A DNA stretch of 64,000 bases from Actinoplanes sichuanensis (GCF_033097365.1 NZ_AP028461.1:8184001-8248000), one strand, 5' to 3'; counted from the stretch's first letter, positions 26,673 to 36,662 are shown. Numbers and translations are program-made. Notes: generated by a model not told the origin, from the sequence alone.

Positions 26673-27559
26673 CAGACCGTCACCAGGTCTTTCAGCTGCT
26701 CGTAGCGGGACTCCCCGATCCCGTCGACCTTGCGGAGATCGGTGACCGCCCGAAACCCGCCCTGAGCGTCCCGGGCGTCCAGGATCCGCTGGGCGAGCAC
26801 CGGTCCCACTCCGGGCAGCGTGTCCAACTGACCGAGGGTGGCCGTGTTGAGGTTGATCAGGCCGCCGGCCGCCCCGGGAGCGGCTCCACCGGTGGCCGCA
26901 CCCGGTGGCGGCGACACCCCCACCATGATCAGCTCACCGTCGACGACCTTCCGGGCGAGGTTGAGCGGCGCCACGTCCACCCCCGGCTGAGCACCACCGG
27001 CCGCCTCCAGCGCGTCCGCCACCCGGGACCCGGCCGCGAGCCGCACCAGGCCCGGCTTTCGGACCTTCCCACCGACGGCGACGACGAGCTCACCCACCGG
27101 AGCCACCGACGCAGCCGGCGTCACCCCGGAGACGGTGGCCGCCCCGTCGGAGACCACCTCATCCACCTGTGGCCGCGATTTCCAGGCCAGGAACCCCGCC
27201 ACGAGCACGACGACGACGGCTACCGCGGCCATCGCCCGCACCCCGGGCCGCCCGGGATCAAAGGCGTGCAGCCACTGCCGCCGCCCACCCTCGAACGCCC
27301 CTTGCCCGCTGACCCCACCCGCGGCGGAGTCCGGCGGATAGGCCGAAGACTCCCGCGAACCGCCGCCGCGCCGCCCTCCGGGTCCACCGTCCGCCACCTC
27401 TAAAGGGGCGACATCGTCCTCCTCGACCGACCATGCCGGAACGATGTCCGCCCAGTCCAGCGGCCCGTCAGCGGGCACCTGACGGCTGGGCGCGCTCCCA
27501 TCGAGCACCGCCCGGAGGCGCGCTCCCACGACGTCACCGCTATCCTTCGCCTCTCGCAC
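26672..27559 (-). CDS. comEA: ComEA helix-hairpin-helix DNA-binding protein
   Basis: A 295-residue protein: a cytosolic acidic/Gly-rich N-terminus (1-105), one membrane helix (MAAVAVVVVLVAGFLAW, 110-126), an SLBB domain (VVAVGGKVRKPGLVRLAAGS, about 148-205), a Gly/Ala linker and a C-terminal helix-hairpin-helix pair (LINLNTATLGQLDTLPGVGP, about 233-295). It is the extracellular double-stranded-DNA receptor that feeds ComEC. It shares one base with the comEC start. Confidence 0.93.
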   Translation of the reverse strand: MREAKDSGDVVGARLRAVLDGSAPSRQVPADGPLDWADIVPAWSVEEDDVAPLEVADGGPGGRRGGGSRESSAYPPDSAAGGVSGQGAFEGGRRQWLHAFDPGRPGVRAMAAVAVVVVLVAGFLAWKSRPQVDEVVSDGAATVSGVTPAASVAPVGELVVAVGGKVRKPGLVRLAAGSRVADALEAAGGAQPGVDVAPLNLARKVVDGELIMVGVSPPPGAATGGAAPGAAGGLINLNTATLGQLDTLPGVGPVLAQRILDARDAQGGFRAVTDLRKVDGIGESRYEQLKDLVTV

Positions 27560-27602
27560 GGCCCGACCGTAGGAACCCCACCGCTCCCCCGCTCGCGGCC
27601 CT

Positions 27603-28406
27603 GTGGACGAACCGATGTTGTGGACAACTCCTCGAGGACTGGGTGTGACACGAGAGCAGGCGATTTCCCGGTTACGGGCGGCGGGTTGCGTGTTCGCCGA
27701 GGACGAGGCGGACGTCCTAATCGAGGCCGCGGCGGCCGGTCCGTCGCTGGCCGGGATGGTCGAGCGCCGGGCCTCCGGCGAACCGCTGGAGCAGGTGGTC
27801 GGTTACGCCGACTTCGCCGGTGTCCGGGTGCGGCTGCGCCCGGGCGTCTTCGTCCCCCGGGTCCGCAGTGAGCTGCTGGTCCGCCTGGCGGCCACCGAGA
27901 TCCGCCCGGACGCTCTGGTGGTCGATCTGTGCTGCGGTTCCGGAGCGTTGGGCCTGGCACTACGGCACCGGGTCCCCGGCATCACTCTGCACGCGGCCGA
28001 CGTGGACCCGGTCGCGGTGGAGTGCGCCATCGGCAACCTGATCGGGAACGTCCACCGAGGCGACCTGTTCCAGGCTCTCCCGGAGTCCCTACGCGGCCGG
28101 ATCGACCTGCTGTTGGCCAACGTCCCCTACGTCGCGACCGGCCACCTGGCGTTCCTCCCGGCCGAGGCCCGCGACCACGAGCCCCGCACCGCGTTGGACG
28201 GCGGCGACGACGGCCTGGCCGTGTTCCGCGCGGTCGCCGCCGGCGCCCGGGAGTGGCTGGCCCCGGGCGGTCTGCTGATCTCCGAGATCACCGAGGCGCA
28301 GACCCCGATCGCGTCGACGATCGCCGAGGGGAACGGATTGACGGCCACCGTCACCACCGACGATGATCTCGACGCCCGCGCGATCCTGGCGCGCCGGCCC
28401 CGATGA
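27603..28406 (+). CDS. PrmC-like protein (N5)-glutamine methyltransferase
   Basis: A 267-residue protein with an N-terminal helical PrmC-type domain (SGEPLEQVVGYADFAGVRV) and a SAM domain (LVVDLCCGSGALGLAL). The catalytic NPPY motif of PrmC appears as NVPY, as in the actinobacterial side family (TIGR03704) distinct from the true release-factor methyltransferase. The target is therefore uncertain. The GTG at 27603, ATG at 27615 or GTG at 27645 could each be the start. It diverges from comEA and is followed after 12 bases by the next plus-strand gene. Confidence 0.8.
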   Translation: MDEPMLWTTPRGLGVTREQAISRLRAAGCVFAEDEADVLIEAAAAGPSLAGMVERRASGEPLEQVVGYADFAGVRVRLRPGVFVPRVRSELLVRLAATEIRPDALVVDLCCGSGALGLALRHRVPGITLHAADVDPVAVECAIGNLIGNVHRGDLFQALPESLRGRIDLLLANVPYVATGHLAFLPAEARDHEPRTALDGGDDGLAVFRAVAAGAREWLAPGGLLISEITEAQTPIASTIAEGNGLTATVTTDDDLDARAILARRPR

Positions 28407-28418
28407 CCGCCGACGAGA

Positions 28419-29465
28419 ATGCCCGAGGACTCCGTGGGCCTGCTGCGTAGGATCGCCCGCGCCCGCCTGGCCGGGCGGATGCTCCGGCGGCTGCGCCGAG
28501 CCGGTGTCCGGGATGCCCGTTACCACTCGAAGCGGTTCGAGATCAGGTTCACCGTGCCCGGTGAGGACGAGCCCACCATCGTTCCGCTGGCGCTGCTGCC
28601 GGCTCGCCGCAGGGCGGTGGACGATCTGGTCACCGAACTGCTGCGGGTGCCACCCGGCTGGGACGAAGCCGCCCCGAGGCTGCGCCCGGTGCTCCGCGGC
28701 GCGGCGCCCGGCGACCCGATCCGCCGTCCGGTGCTGCCGTTCCTGTCCGAGTTCGCGGTGATCGACCAGCCGGACACGATGACCTACGTCACCGAAGCCC
28801 AGGTGACCGCGTGGAAGCGGCCGATCGACGAGATCTTCACGACCGCCCGGAACAATCTGACCGGCGCCGTCCTGCACGGCATGGCGAGCGGCCCGACGAT
28901 CGTGCGTTTCGTCGACGACGGCAACTCCTACTGGACGTCGCACCTGCTCCTGCCGGGCTGGCTGGCCCGCCTCGCCGACCAGGTGGGCGGTCCGCCGGTG
29001 GCGTTCGCCCCGGAACGCGGAACCCTCCTGGTCACCGCCGACGATCCCGAGTTGCTGGCGGCGCTGTTCGCCGAGGCCGAGACCATCTTCGTGACCGCGC
29101 CGCACCCGCTGACCCCGATGGCCTACCGCAGCGACGCCGACGGTTGCACGATCCCCTACCGGGCCCCGACCGGCCATCCGCTGCACCAGACGGTCCGCCG
29201 AGCCGAACGCCTGCTGGCCATGCACGAATACCACCAGCAGCCGCCGGACCCGTCCCTGCCGTCCGCCGAGCTGCACCTGCTGGGCAGCACCACCGAAGGC
29301 TGGCGGACCCGAGCCGTCTGGTCGGAGAACTCCCCGACGCTCCTCCCGGAGGCCGACGAGGTCCAGGCCGGCCCCCGGACCATCCCCTGGCCGGACCTGG
29401 CCCCGCATCTGACCCCCACCACCCACAGTCCCTCCCGGTGGCTGGCGACGTCCTGGCCGCGATGA
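28419..29465 (+). CDS. Uncharacterised protein, distantly DUF1444-like
   Basis: A 348-residue soluble protein I do not firmly recognise. Its N-terminal basic stretch (LLRRIARARLAGRMLRRLRR), a beta-rich FEIRFTVPGEDEPTIVPL segment, PVLPFLSEFAVIDQPDTMTY and VTEAQVTAWKRPIDEIFTTA followed by RNNL resemble the DUF1444/YtpQ pattern, in which a 'w...e.l...A..NL' helix precedes a beta domain. The second half has SYWTSHLLLPGWLARLADQV and a C-terminal TTEGWRTRAVWSEN segment. It probably shares a transcript with the PrmC-like gene 12 bases upstream. Confidence 0.55.
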   Translation: MPEDSVGLLRRIARARLAGRMLRRLRRAGVRDARYHSKRFEIRFTVPGEDEPTIVPLALLPARRRAVDDLVTELLRVPPGWDEAAPRLRPVLRGAAPGDPIRRPVLPFLSEFAVIDQPDTMTYVTEAQVTAWKRPIDEIFTTARNNLTGAVLHGMASGPTIVRFVDDGNSYWTSHLLLPGWLARLADQVGGPPVAFAPERGTLLVTADDPELLAALFAEAETIFVTAPHPLTPMAYRSDADGCTIPYRAPTGHPLHQTVRRAERLLAMHEYHQQPPDPSLPSAELHLLGSTTEGWRTRAVWSENSPTLLPEADEVQAGPRTIPWPDLAPHLTPTTHSPSRWLATSWPR

Positions 29466-29521
29466 AACCCGGATACGGTACGGCCACGACGAGCACCCGG
29501 GGCCGCTGAACTCCGTACCAC

Positions 29522-30367
29522 CTAGCGTTTGTGAATGACGACGCCGGCCAGCCCGGGACCGGTATGCGCCGCGACCACCGCACCCACCTCGGTGAGGTAA
29601 CAATCGCGCAAGCGATTGCCAAGCCGTGCGCTCAGATCGTCGACCAGCGCGGACGCCCGGTCCGGCGTGCCCAGATGGTGAACCGCGACGTCCGCTTCGC
29701 CGTCTCCGGCCGCCTCGACGGCGAGATCGACGAGCCGGGTGAGGGCCCGACCGGCCGTCCGGACCTTGTCGCGGACGACGACCGCGCCGTCCTGGACGTG
29801 CAGGATCGGCTTGACCGACAGGGCCGTCCCGAGCAGTGCCTCAGCCGCGCCGATACGCCCGCCCCGACGCAGGAACTCGAGCGTGTCGACGTAGAACAGA
29901 GTGGTCACCGCGGCGGCGTGATCGATCGCGGCCCGGGCGACGGTGTCCAGGTCGTGGCCGCGCCGGGCGGCCGCGGCGGCGGCGAGCGCGGGGAACCCGA
30001 GGCCCATCGCGGCGGTCCCGCTGTCGACCACCCGGACCTGTGGGCCGACCTCGGCCGCCGCGAGCTGCGCGGCCTCGTAGGTGCCGGACAGCTTGGCCGA
30101 CAGGTGCACCGAGACGACGCCGTCGGCGCCCGCGGCGAGCAGCCGACGATACTCGTCGGCGAACTGGGAGGGCGCGGGCCGGGACGTGCTGACGGCGGCC
30201 CGGCGCGCGGTGAGCGCCCGGGCCACCTCGGCCGGGGCGACCTCGAGGCCCTCCAGCCCGGCCCAGCCGTTGATCACGACGGTGAGCGGCACGATGGTCA
30301 GCTCATACGTGCCGTTCAGTTCGGCCGGCAGGTACGCGGTGGAGTCGGTGACGACCGCGATGGTCAT
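29522..30367 (-). CDS. DegV family fatty-acid-binding protein
   Basis: A 281-residue two-domain DegV protein: MTIAVVTDSTAYLP start, the STSRPAPSQF loop with the ligand-contacting serine, VHLSAKLSGTYEAAQLAA, and the second domain with LEFLRRGGRIGAAEALLGT and a terminal HTGPGLAGVVIHK. The family (FakB-like) binds fatty acids and can present them to a kinase. The DegV-comEA-comEC-holA order is common in actinobacteria; here two plus-strand genes separate DegV from comEA. Confidence 0.92.
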   Translation of the reverse strand: MTIAVVTDSTAYLPAELNGTYELTIVPLTVVINGWAGLEGLEVAPAEVARALTARRAAVSTSRPAPSQFADEYRRLLAAGADGVVSVHLSAKLSGTYEAAQLAAAEVGPQVRVVDSGTAAMGLGFPALAAAAAARRGHDLDTVARAAIDHAAAVTTLFYVDTLEFLRRGGRIGAAEALLGTALSVKPILHVQDGAVVVRDKVRTAGRALTRLVDLAVEAAGDGEADVAVHHLGTPDRASALVDDLSARLGNRLRDCYLTEVGAVVAAHTGPGLAGVVIHKR

Positions 30368-30396
30368 GCAGGCAAAGTACTTGATTCAGATGTACG

Positions 30397-30780
30397 TCAG
30401 CCGGCGGCCACCGAGGAGACCACGAACGGCTTGCCCTGCATGCACGTGGTCATCATCCCCGGCTCGGACTTGCCGACCACTGTCACCTCGGCCCCGGGCT
30501 GGAGCGCGGACTTCAGTTTCGCGTCCTCGGTGATCAGCAGATGGTCGCCGGTGCCGTCCTTGAGGAGCAGGCAGTTGGGCTCGACACCGGCCGTGACGGT
30601 GCCGGTGAGGGTGGTCTCGCCGGGGGCGGCGGAGACCGAGACGGTGGGGGCCGCGGGGGACGCGATGGCCGACTCGGGAATCGGCCCGCCGGCGTCGATG
30701 GGGGTCTGAGTGTTGTTCGCGCAGCCGGCGGAGAGCGCCAGAAGCAGCGCGGCGGGGACGACGGTTCTACGGATCAGCAT
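30397..30780 (-). CDS. Small secreted lipoprotein
   Basis: A 127-residue protein with a lipoprotein signal: RR near the start, hydrophobic VVPAALLLALSAGC lipobox with Cys at about residue 20, then a Thr/Pro-rich linker and a small beta domain (TTLTGTVTAGVEPNCLLLKD through VTVVGKSEPGMMTTCMQGKP). The later two Cys may pair. The fold resembles single-OB-type domains that bind small ligands (inference). It lies between the DegV and phosphatase genes. Confidence 0.75.
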   Translation of the reverse strand: MLIRRTVVPAALLLALSAGCANNTQTPIDAGGPIPESAIASPAAPTVSVSAAPGETTLTGTVTAGVEPNCLLLKDGTGDHLLITEDAKLKSALQPGAEVTVVGKSEPGMMTTCMQGKPFVVSSVAAG

Positions 30781-30814
30781 GATGTTCTGACGTTACCGGA
30801 CATATCCGGGTTCC

Positions 30815-31447
30815 CTACACCGGCGGCGGGGCCGGGCGCTCGGCCAGGACCCCGACGTTGTACGCCGACATCTGCCAGCCCCGGGACTCGTCGTGGGTGA
30901 GCTCCACCCAGTGACAGTTCTGCAGCGCACGCAGCGTACGCAATTGCTCGCGGCCCCAGCCGAGCAGGTGACCGACACCCGACCGGGCCGCGGCGCCGTG
31001 GCTGGCGACGACGACGGTGCCGCCCGGCGGGGCCAGGCGGGCCGCGTCCTGCAGTGCGTCGCAGACCCGCTTGCCGAGGTCTTCCAGGGTCTCGACACCG
31101 CCGCCGATGACGTCCTCCCCGGCCGTCCAGCGGGCGTGCTCCTCGGGGCGCTCGGCGGCGACCTCGGCCATGGTGTGGCCCTGCCACTCGCCGAAGTGCC
31201 GCTCGCGGAGCCGCTCGTCGGTGCCGACCGGCAGACCGGTCAGCGCGGCGAGAGCGGCCGCGGTGTCGGCGGCCCGGCTCAGATCGCTGGCGACGATCGC
31301 GGCCGGGCGGAGGCGGACGAGCAGCTCGGCGGCGTCGACGGCCTGCCTGCGGCCGAGGTCGTTGAGCGGCACGTCGGTCTGCCCCTGCACACGGGCAGCG
31401 GCGTTCCAGTCGGTGTTGCCGTGCCGCCAGACGATGAGGCGCGTCAC
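30815..31447 (-). CDS. Histidine phosphatase family protein (phosphoglycerate mutase-like)
   Basis: A 210-residue protein with the branch-1 catalytic motif RHGNTDWN near residue 8, LGRRQA, SDLSRAADTA and the second His in VASHGAAAR. It probably dephosphorylates a small metabolite. GTG 31447 shares GTGA with the rsfS stop, so the longer frame was rejected and the gene is coupled to rsfS. nadD-rsfS-phosphatase is a common actinobacterial operon. Confidence 0.92.
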   Translation of the reverse strand: MTRLIVWRHGNTDWNAAARVQGQTDVPLNDLGRRQAVDAAELLVRLRPAAIVASDLSRAADTAAALAALTGLPVGTDERLRERHFGEWQGHTMAEVAAERPEEHARWTAGEDVIGGGVETLEDLGKRVCDALQDAARLAPPGGTVVVASHGAAARSGVGHLLGWGREQLRTLRALQNCHWVELTHDESRGWQMSAYNVGVLAERPAPPPV

Positions 31448-31839
31448 GGCGCCTCGGCGCCGGCTTCGGCCAGATCGCGGTCGACGAACGGGATGATCGG
31501 GCAGTCCTTCCACAGCTTGTCGAGGGCGTAGAACTCGCGCTCCTCCTCGTGCTGGACGTGCACCACGATGTCGACGAAGTCGAGGAGCACCCAGCGGCCC
31601 TGCTGGTGGCCCTCGCGGCGCTCCGGCTTGGCCTTCTCGGGGAGGTTGAGCAGCGCCTCCTCGATGGCGTCGACGACGGACATGACCTGGCGCTCGTTGG
31701 AGGCCGAGACGACGACGAAGGCGTCGGTGATGTAGAGCTGCTCGCCGACGTCGATGATGGAGATGTCGTGCGCCTTCTTGTCGGCGGCGGCCTGGGCGGC
31801 CGTCAGAGCAAGTTCGAGAGCGCGTTCGGTGACGGGCAA
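31444..31839 (-). CDS. rsfS: Ribosomal silencing factor RsfS
   Basis: A 131-residue protein with the RsfS/Iojap core: ISIIDVGEQLYITDAFVVVS, the conserved GRWVLLDFVDIVVHV strand and FYALDKLWKDCP near the end. RsfS binds uL14 and blocks 50S/30S joining in starvation. It is located between nadD and the phosphatase gene. Confidence 0.96.
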   Translation of the reverse strand: MPVTERALELALTAAQAAADKKAHDISIIDVGEQLYITDAFVVVSASNERQVMSVVDAIEEALLNLPEKAKPERREGHQQGRWVLLDFVDIVVHVQHEEEREFYALDKLWKDCPIIPFVDRDLAEAGAEAP

Positions 31840-31879
31840 AAGAGGGTCCCCTCGGTCGGGTTACAGGACATCAAGCGTC

Positions 31880-32485
31880 TCACACCGGTCCGGCAATACC
31901 CGAGTCCCGATACAGGCCCCGCTTGTTGATGTACTGCACGACACCGTCCGGTACCAGGTACCAGACCGGAAGACCGGCGGCCACCCGTTTTCGGCAGTCG
32001 CTCGAGGATATGGCCATGGCCGGAACCTCGACGAGGGTCACGCTGTCGGCCGGCAGATGCTCGTTGCTGAGCTCGAAACCGGGCCGGGTGACCCCGATGA
32101 AGTGGGCCAGGCCGAGCATCGTCAGGGCGTCCTTCCACGACATGATGCGGGCCAACGCGTCCGCCCCGGTGATGAAGTACAGCTCCGCCGACTGCCCGTA
32201 GACGGCACGCATGTCACGGAGCGTGTCGACGGTGTAGGTGGGGCCGTCCCGATCCATGTCGGCCCGGCTGACGTGGAACCTCGGGTTCGAGGCCGTGGCG
32301 ACGACCGTCATCAGGTAGCGGTCCTCGGCGGGTGAGACGCGGCCCTTCTCGTACGGCTGACCGGTCGGGACGAACATCACCTCGTCCAGGTCGAAGCGGG
32401 CCTGCACCTCGCTCGCCGCGACCAGGTGACCGTGATGGATGGGGTCGAACGTCCCACCCATGATTCCCACGCGACGTCCGGACAT
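31880..32485 (-). CDS. nadD: Nicotinate-nucleotide adenylyltransferase
   Basis: A 201-residue nucleotidyltransferase with [17 protein letters not shown] (the GxFDPxHxGH motif), [22 protein letters not shown] and the terminal [11 protein letters not shown] (ISSS motif binding ATP). It makes nicotinic acid adenine dinucleotide in NAD synthesis. ATG 32485 was chosen at [11 protein letters not shown]; 18 codons of the longer frame are unlikely. The gene heads nadD-rsfS-phosphatase. Confidence 0.95.
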   Translation of the reverse strand: MSGRRVGIMGGTFDPIHHGHLVAASEVQARFDLDEVMFVPTGQPYEKGRVSPAEDRYLMTVVATASNPRFHVSRADMDRDGPTYTVDTLRDMRAVYGQSAELYFITGADALARIMSWKDALTMLGLAHFIGVTRPGFELSNEHLPADSVTLVEVPAMAISSSDCRKRVAAGLPVWYLVPDGVVQYINKRGLYRDSGIAGPV

Positions 32486-32535
32486 TGCGGAAGGATAGCT
32501 TTCATTCTGATCAACGGGCGGTCGGATGGAGACCG

Positions 32536-34038
32536 TCAACCGTCTAGGCGGCGACGGACGGCGCTCAAGAGGTCGCCCGCTGTGAACGGCTTCTCCAGCA
32601 GAGCCACCCCGGGATCCAGGGTGCCCTGCGAGGCCAGGACCGGCTGGGCGTAGCCGGACATGTAGAGCACCCGGGTGCCGGGCCGGGCCACGACCAGCCG
32701 CTCGGCCAGTTCCTTGCCCAGCATCCCGGGCATCACCACGTCGCTGACCAGCAGGTCGATGTCGCCCTCGTGGTGCTCGGCCAGTTCCAGCGCCTGCGCC
32801 CCGCCCTCGGCCAGCAGCACCCGGTAGCCGGCCCCGGTGAGGATCCGCCCGGCCACGTCACGCAGCGCGTCCTCGTCCTCGGCGACCAGCAGCGTCTCGC
32901 CGCGGCCCACGGTTCCGGCCGGTTCACCGCCGGCCTCCGGATCGGTCGGCGCGGTACCGGCCGGCAGTAGCACGGTGATCGTGGTGCCGAGCCCGACCTC
33001 ACTGGTCAGGGTCACCTCGCCGCCGGCCTGGGTGACGATGCCGTAGACGGTGGCCAGACCCAGTCCGGTCCCCTCACCGCTGCCCTTGGTGGTGTAGAAC
33101 GGCTCGAACGCGCGCTCGGCCACCTCGGCCGGCATGCCCCGGCCGGAGTCGCAGACCCGCAGCCGGACCCGGGAGTCGAGCAGCCCGGTGTCGATCACCA
33201 GTTGGCCGCCGGACGGCATCGCGTCGCGCGCGTTCAGGGCCAGGTTGACCAGCATCTGCTCGATCTGGTTCGGGTCGCAGGTGACCGTCGGCAGGTCCGG
33301 CCCGAGCCGCGGGATCAGGCTGATGTGCTCGCCGAGGGTCCGGCGCAGCAGGTCCTGCGCGCCGGTGATCAGCGCGTTCAGGTCGACCGGCTGAGGGCGG
33401 ACCACCTCGCGCCGGGCGAAGGCGAGCAGTTGGTGGGTGAGGTCGGTACCGCGTTTGCCGGCCCGGACCACCTGCTTGGCGTCGGAGGCGATCATCGCGA
33501 TGTCCGGCTCGTCGGCCTCCGCCTCCTCGATGACGAAGTTCGCGTAGTTGAGGATCACCCCGAGCATGTTGTTGAAGTCGTGGGCGATGCCGCCGGCCAG
33601 TTGCCCGAGGCTCTCCAGGCGCTGGTCACGGTGGGCCTGCGCCTCGGCGCGGAGCCGTTCCTTCTCCTCGTCGGCCAGCACTCGCTCGGTGATGTCGCGG
33701 ACCACGGCGACGGCCACCCGGCCCTGGTCGGTGTCGACCAGGGTGGTGGACGACTCGCACGGGAACTCGGTGCCGTCCCGGCGGCGGGCGGTGGTGACGA
33801 TCCGGCCGATCGACCCGGACACGGCCTCCTCGATCAGGCGCTGACGCTCCGGCATGAGGGCTCGGGAGGCGTCGGTGAGCAGGACGTCCACGGGCTGTCC
33901 GACGAGTTCGGCGGTGGGCCAGCCGTACATCTGCCCGGCACGGTCGTTGGCCAGCACGATCCGGCCGCTGTCCAGGACCAGGATCGCGTCCGGCGCGGCC
34001 TGCAGCAGACCGCTGGACAGCTCCTCGGACCACTCCAC
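32536..34038 (-). CDS. Cytosolic hybrid histidine kinase: PAS, HisKA, ATPase and C-terminal receiver
   Basis: A 500-residue protein without membrane helices. A PAS domain (residues 5-125, [20 protein letters not shown]) is followed by a dimerisation/phosphoacceptor segment with [20 protein letters not shown] (His about 160), an ATP-binding domain ([32 protein letters not shown], about 255-365) and a receiver domain ([18 protein letters not shown], acceptor Asp in [12 protein letters not shown], Lys in LEKPFT, about 385-495). GTG 34038 was chosen because the upstream frame enters pepN antisense. No separate response regulator gene is adjacent; the output partner is unknown. Confidence 0.85.
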   Translation of the reverse strand: MEWSEELSSGLLQAAPDAILVLDSGRIVLANDRAGQMYGWPTAELVGQPVDVLLTDASRALMPERQRLIEEAVSGSIGRIVTTARRRDGTEFPCESSTTLVDTDQGRVAVAVVRDITERVLADEEKERLRAEAQAHRDQRLESLGQLAGGIAHDFNNMLGVILNYANFVIEEAEADEPDIAMIASDAKQVVRAGKRGTDLTHQLLAFARREVVRPQPVDLNALITGAQDLLRRTLGEHISLIPRLGPDLPTVTCDPNQIEQMLVNLALNARDAMPSGGQLVIDTGLLDSRVRLRVCDSGRGMPAEVAERAFEPFYTTKGSGEGTGLGLATVYGIVTQAGGEVTLTSEVGLGTTITVLLPAGTAPTDPEAGGEPAGTVGRGETLLVAEDEDALRDVAGRILTGAGYRVLLAEGGAQALELAEHHEGDIDLLVSDVVMPGMLGKELAERLVVARPGTRVLYMSGYAQPVLASQGTLDPGVALLEKPFTAGDLLSAVRRRLDG

Positions 34039-34106
34039 GCATCCACCCCCGTAGCCACAGGCTACGAGGACCGTGCGGGCACGGGGGTGGAGTCGGGCGA
34101 ATCGGG

Positions 34107-36602
34107 TCAGCCGCGCGCGACCAGGGCCCGGCGCATGTCGTCGTCGGCGTCCTGGACCACCCGGTGCAGGATCTGGTTCAGGGCCGGGCCGGCCAGCAGT
34201 TCGGCGGCGAACTGCCTGGTCCGCTCGGCGACGGCCACCGACGGGTAGGCCATCGTCGCGATGTGCTCGGCGCTCATCCCACCCCGGATCCGCATCATCT
34301 CCGGCATGTCGGCGAAGTAGCGCTTCACGTACGGCTCCAGCAGGTCCAGCTGCTCGGGCTGCCAGAAACCGGCCGCGGTCCGCTCGGCCAGCCGGTTGGA
34401 CAGCTTGGCATCGCCGACGATCGCGGCCCAGGCGGCCTCCTTGGCCTCGGCGTCCGGGCGGGCGGCCCGGCACGTGGCGGCCCACTGCTCGCCGGAGGCG
34501 CTGCGATCGGAGTCCAGTTCGGCGTCGATCTCGGCGGCGCCCACCGCACCCAGCACGGACAGCCGGTAGAGGATCAGCCAACGCAGGTCGGCGTCGACGG
34601 CCAGGCCCTCCGGCACGTTCTCGCCGGCCAGCCAGTCGCGTAGCCGGGCGGTGTCGACAGTGGTACCGATCAGCCCGCGGGCGGCGGCGAGCTGCCGGGA
34701 GTCGCCGGGGCCGGTCACCGCGAGCAGCCGGTCGGCGGCCTGGGCGAGCAGCTCCAGCCCGGCCGGACGGGTCGCCGGGCCGGCGTATCTGTCGACCAGC
34801 CCGCGGGTGGCCCGCAGCACGTCCTCGACCACCACCACCTCGGTCTCCATCGGCAGCGCGGCCAGGACCAGGGTGACCAGCTCGGCGACCGGGCGCTCGC
34901 CGTCGACCACGGCGTCCAGCGTGGCGGCCCAGACCACCGCGCGGGCCAGCGGGTCGCCCAGGCGGGGCAGCAGCAGCGGTACGGCGGCGGCCGAGTCGTC
35001 GTCGAGGCGGATCTTGGCGTACGTCAGATCGCCGTCGTTGAGCAGCAGCAGGTCGGCGGCGCGTTTCCCGGCGAGGGCGGCCAGCACGGTACGCCCGGAC
35101 GCGTCCACCTCCACGTCGAGGTGTTCCCGCAGCACCACGTCACCGTCCGGCGCCCGGTCGTAGAGGCCCACACCGATCCGGTGCGGCCGCAGCGTGGGGT
35201 GCCCGTCCGGGGCGGTCTGCACCACGGCCACCTCGGCGTAGTCCGCGCCGTCCCGGGTGATCTCGGCACGGAGTGTGTTGACCTGGGCGTGCCGCAGCCA
35301 CACGTCGGCCCAGCCGGACAGGTCGCGGCCGCTCGACTCGGACAGGGCGCCGAGCAGGTCGGCCAGGGTGGCGTTGCCGTAGGCGTGCGCCTCGAAGTGG
35401 GCGTTCAGTCCGCTCAGGAACGCCTCGTCGCCGAGCCACGCGACCAGCTGCTTGAGGACCGCCGCGCCCTTGGCGTACGAGATGCCGTCGAAGTTGAGCA
35501 GCGCCTGCTCGGTGTCGTCGACCTTGGCCGGGGCGACCGGATGGGTGGAGGGCCGCTGGTCGGCGCGCAGACCCCAGGCCTTGCGCTGCATCGCGAACGT
35601 GGTCCACGCGTCGGCGAAGCGGGTTGCCTCGGCGGTGACCCGGGAGCCCAGGTACTCGGCGAACGACTCGTTCAGCCACAGGTCGTCCCACCAGGCCATG
35701 GTGACCAGGTCACCGAACCACATGTGGGCCATCTCGTGGGCGATGATGTTGGCCCGGCGCTCCCGGTCGGCGTCGGTGACCGCCGACCGCGGGATCAGCT
35801 CGTCCCGGAAGACGACGATGCCCGGGTACTCCATGGCGCCGAAGTTGAACTCGGGCGCGAACGCCTGCTGGTAGTGCCCGAACGGGTAGCGGATCCGGAA
35901 CATCTCGTGGAACCGGTCCAGCGACTGTCGGGTCAGCTCGAAGATCTCCGGCGCCTGCTCGTCCAGGTGGGCGGCGAGCGCGGCCCGGGCGTAGACGGCC
36001 AGCGGAATGCCGTCGTGCTCGCTCGTGACCGCGTGATACGGCCCGGCGATCAGCGAGGCCAGGTAGGTGGAGATGCGCTTCGTGGGCGCGAACTCCCACC
36101 GGCCGCCGTCCCGGGAGACGAGCTCGCCGTTGGTGGCGACCAGCCACTCCGCGGGTGCGGTGACGCTGACCCGGAAGACCGCTTTCAGGTCGGGCTGGTC
36201 GAAGCTGGGCAGCACCCGCCCGGCGTTGTTGATGAACAGGTGCTGGTAGAGGTACGTGTTGCCGTCACCCGGATCGGTGTAGCGATGCAGGCCCTCGCCG
36301 TCGTTCGAATACCGCATCAGAGCGTCGACGACCAGCGTGTTCGCCTCGGCGAGGCCGGTCAGCTCGAGTCGGTCGCCGGTGACGGCGGCCGGGTCGACGG
36401 GAACGCCGTTCAGCGTCATCGAGGCGACCTCGACCGGCTCGAACTCCAGGAAGGTCGCGGCGCCGGCCCGGGCGTGGAAACGCACTGTGACACGGGATCG
36501 GAAGGTGTCACCGGAACCGGTCAGGTCCAGGTCGACATGGTATTCCTCGACGTCGACGAGTGATGCTCGTTCGACCGCCTCGGCACGGGTCAGGGTCGGC
36601 AT
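34107..36602 (-). CDS. pepN: Aminopeptidase N (M1 family)
   Basis: An 831-residue zinc aminopeptidase: N-terminal beta domain, substrate-recognition GAMEYPG, catalytic zinc site HEMAHMWFGD with the distal Glu in NESFAEYLG, then the ERAP1-like C-terminal helical domain. It releases N-terminal amino acids in the cytosol. ATG 36602 (MPTLTRAEAVERASL) matches the family start better than the ATG 12 bases upstream. It diverges from the trpS leader, the two ATGs being about 60 bases apart. Confidence 0.94.
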   Translation of the reverse strand: MPTLTRAEAVERASLVDVEEYHVDLDLTGSGDTFRSRVTVRFHARAGAATFLEFEPVEVASMTLNGVPVDPAAVTGDRLELTGLAEANTLVVDALMRYSNDGEGLHRYTDPGDGNTYLYQHLFINNAGRVLPSFDQPDLKAVFRVSVTAPAEWLVATNGELVSRDGGRWEFAPTKRISTYLASLIAGPYHAVTSEHDGIPLAVYARAALAAHLDEQAPEIFELTRQSLDRFHEMFRIRYPFGHYQQAFAPEFNFGAMEYPGIVVFRDELIPRSAVTDADRERRANIIAHEMAHMWFGDLVTMAWWDDLWLNESFAEYLGSRVTAEATRFADAWTTFAMQRKAWGLRADQRPSTHPVAPAKVDDTEQALLNFDGISYAKGAAVLKQLVAWLGDEAFLSGLNAHFEAHAYGNATLADLLGALSESSGRDLSGWADVWLRHAQVNTLRAEITRDGADYAEVAVVQTAPDGHPTLRPHRIGVGLYDRAPDGDVVLREHLDVEVDASGRTVLAALAGKRAADLLLLNDGDLTYAKIRLDDDSAAAVPLLLPRLGDPLARAVVWAATLDAVVDGERPVAELVTLVLAALPMETEVVVVEDVLRATRGLVDRYAGPATRPAGLELLAQAADRLLAVTGPGDSRQLAAARGLIGTTVDTARLRDWLAGENVPEGLAVDADLRWLILYRLSVLGAVGAAEIDAELDSDRSASGEQWAATCRAARPDAEAKEAAWAAIVGDAKLSNRLAERTAAGFWQPEQLDLLEPYVKRYFADMPEMMRIRGGMSAEHIATMAYPSVAVAERTRQFAAELLAGPALNQILHRVVQDADDDMRRALVARG

Positions 36603-36662
36603 GACGACAATCATGCCGTTACAGGTGGGCGGCCCGCTCGACGGGCAGGCTAGTCTGACCTC

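Noticed and set aside
24546..26705. 719-residue open frame opposite comEC
   Set aside because: Its product is a His/Gln/Arg/Gly-rich string without domains; comEC on the other strand is certain.
32536..34581. Extended form of the hybrid kinase starting inside pepN
   Set aside because: The first 181 codons are antisense-independent shadow of pepN sequence with no domain; the PAS domain starts right after GTG 34038.
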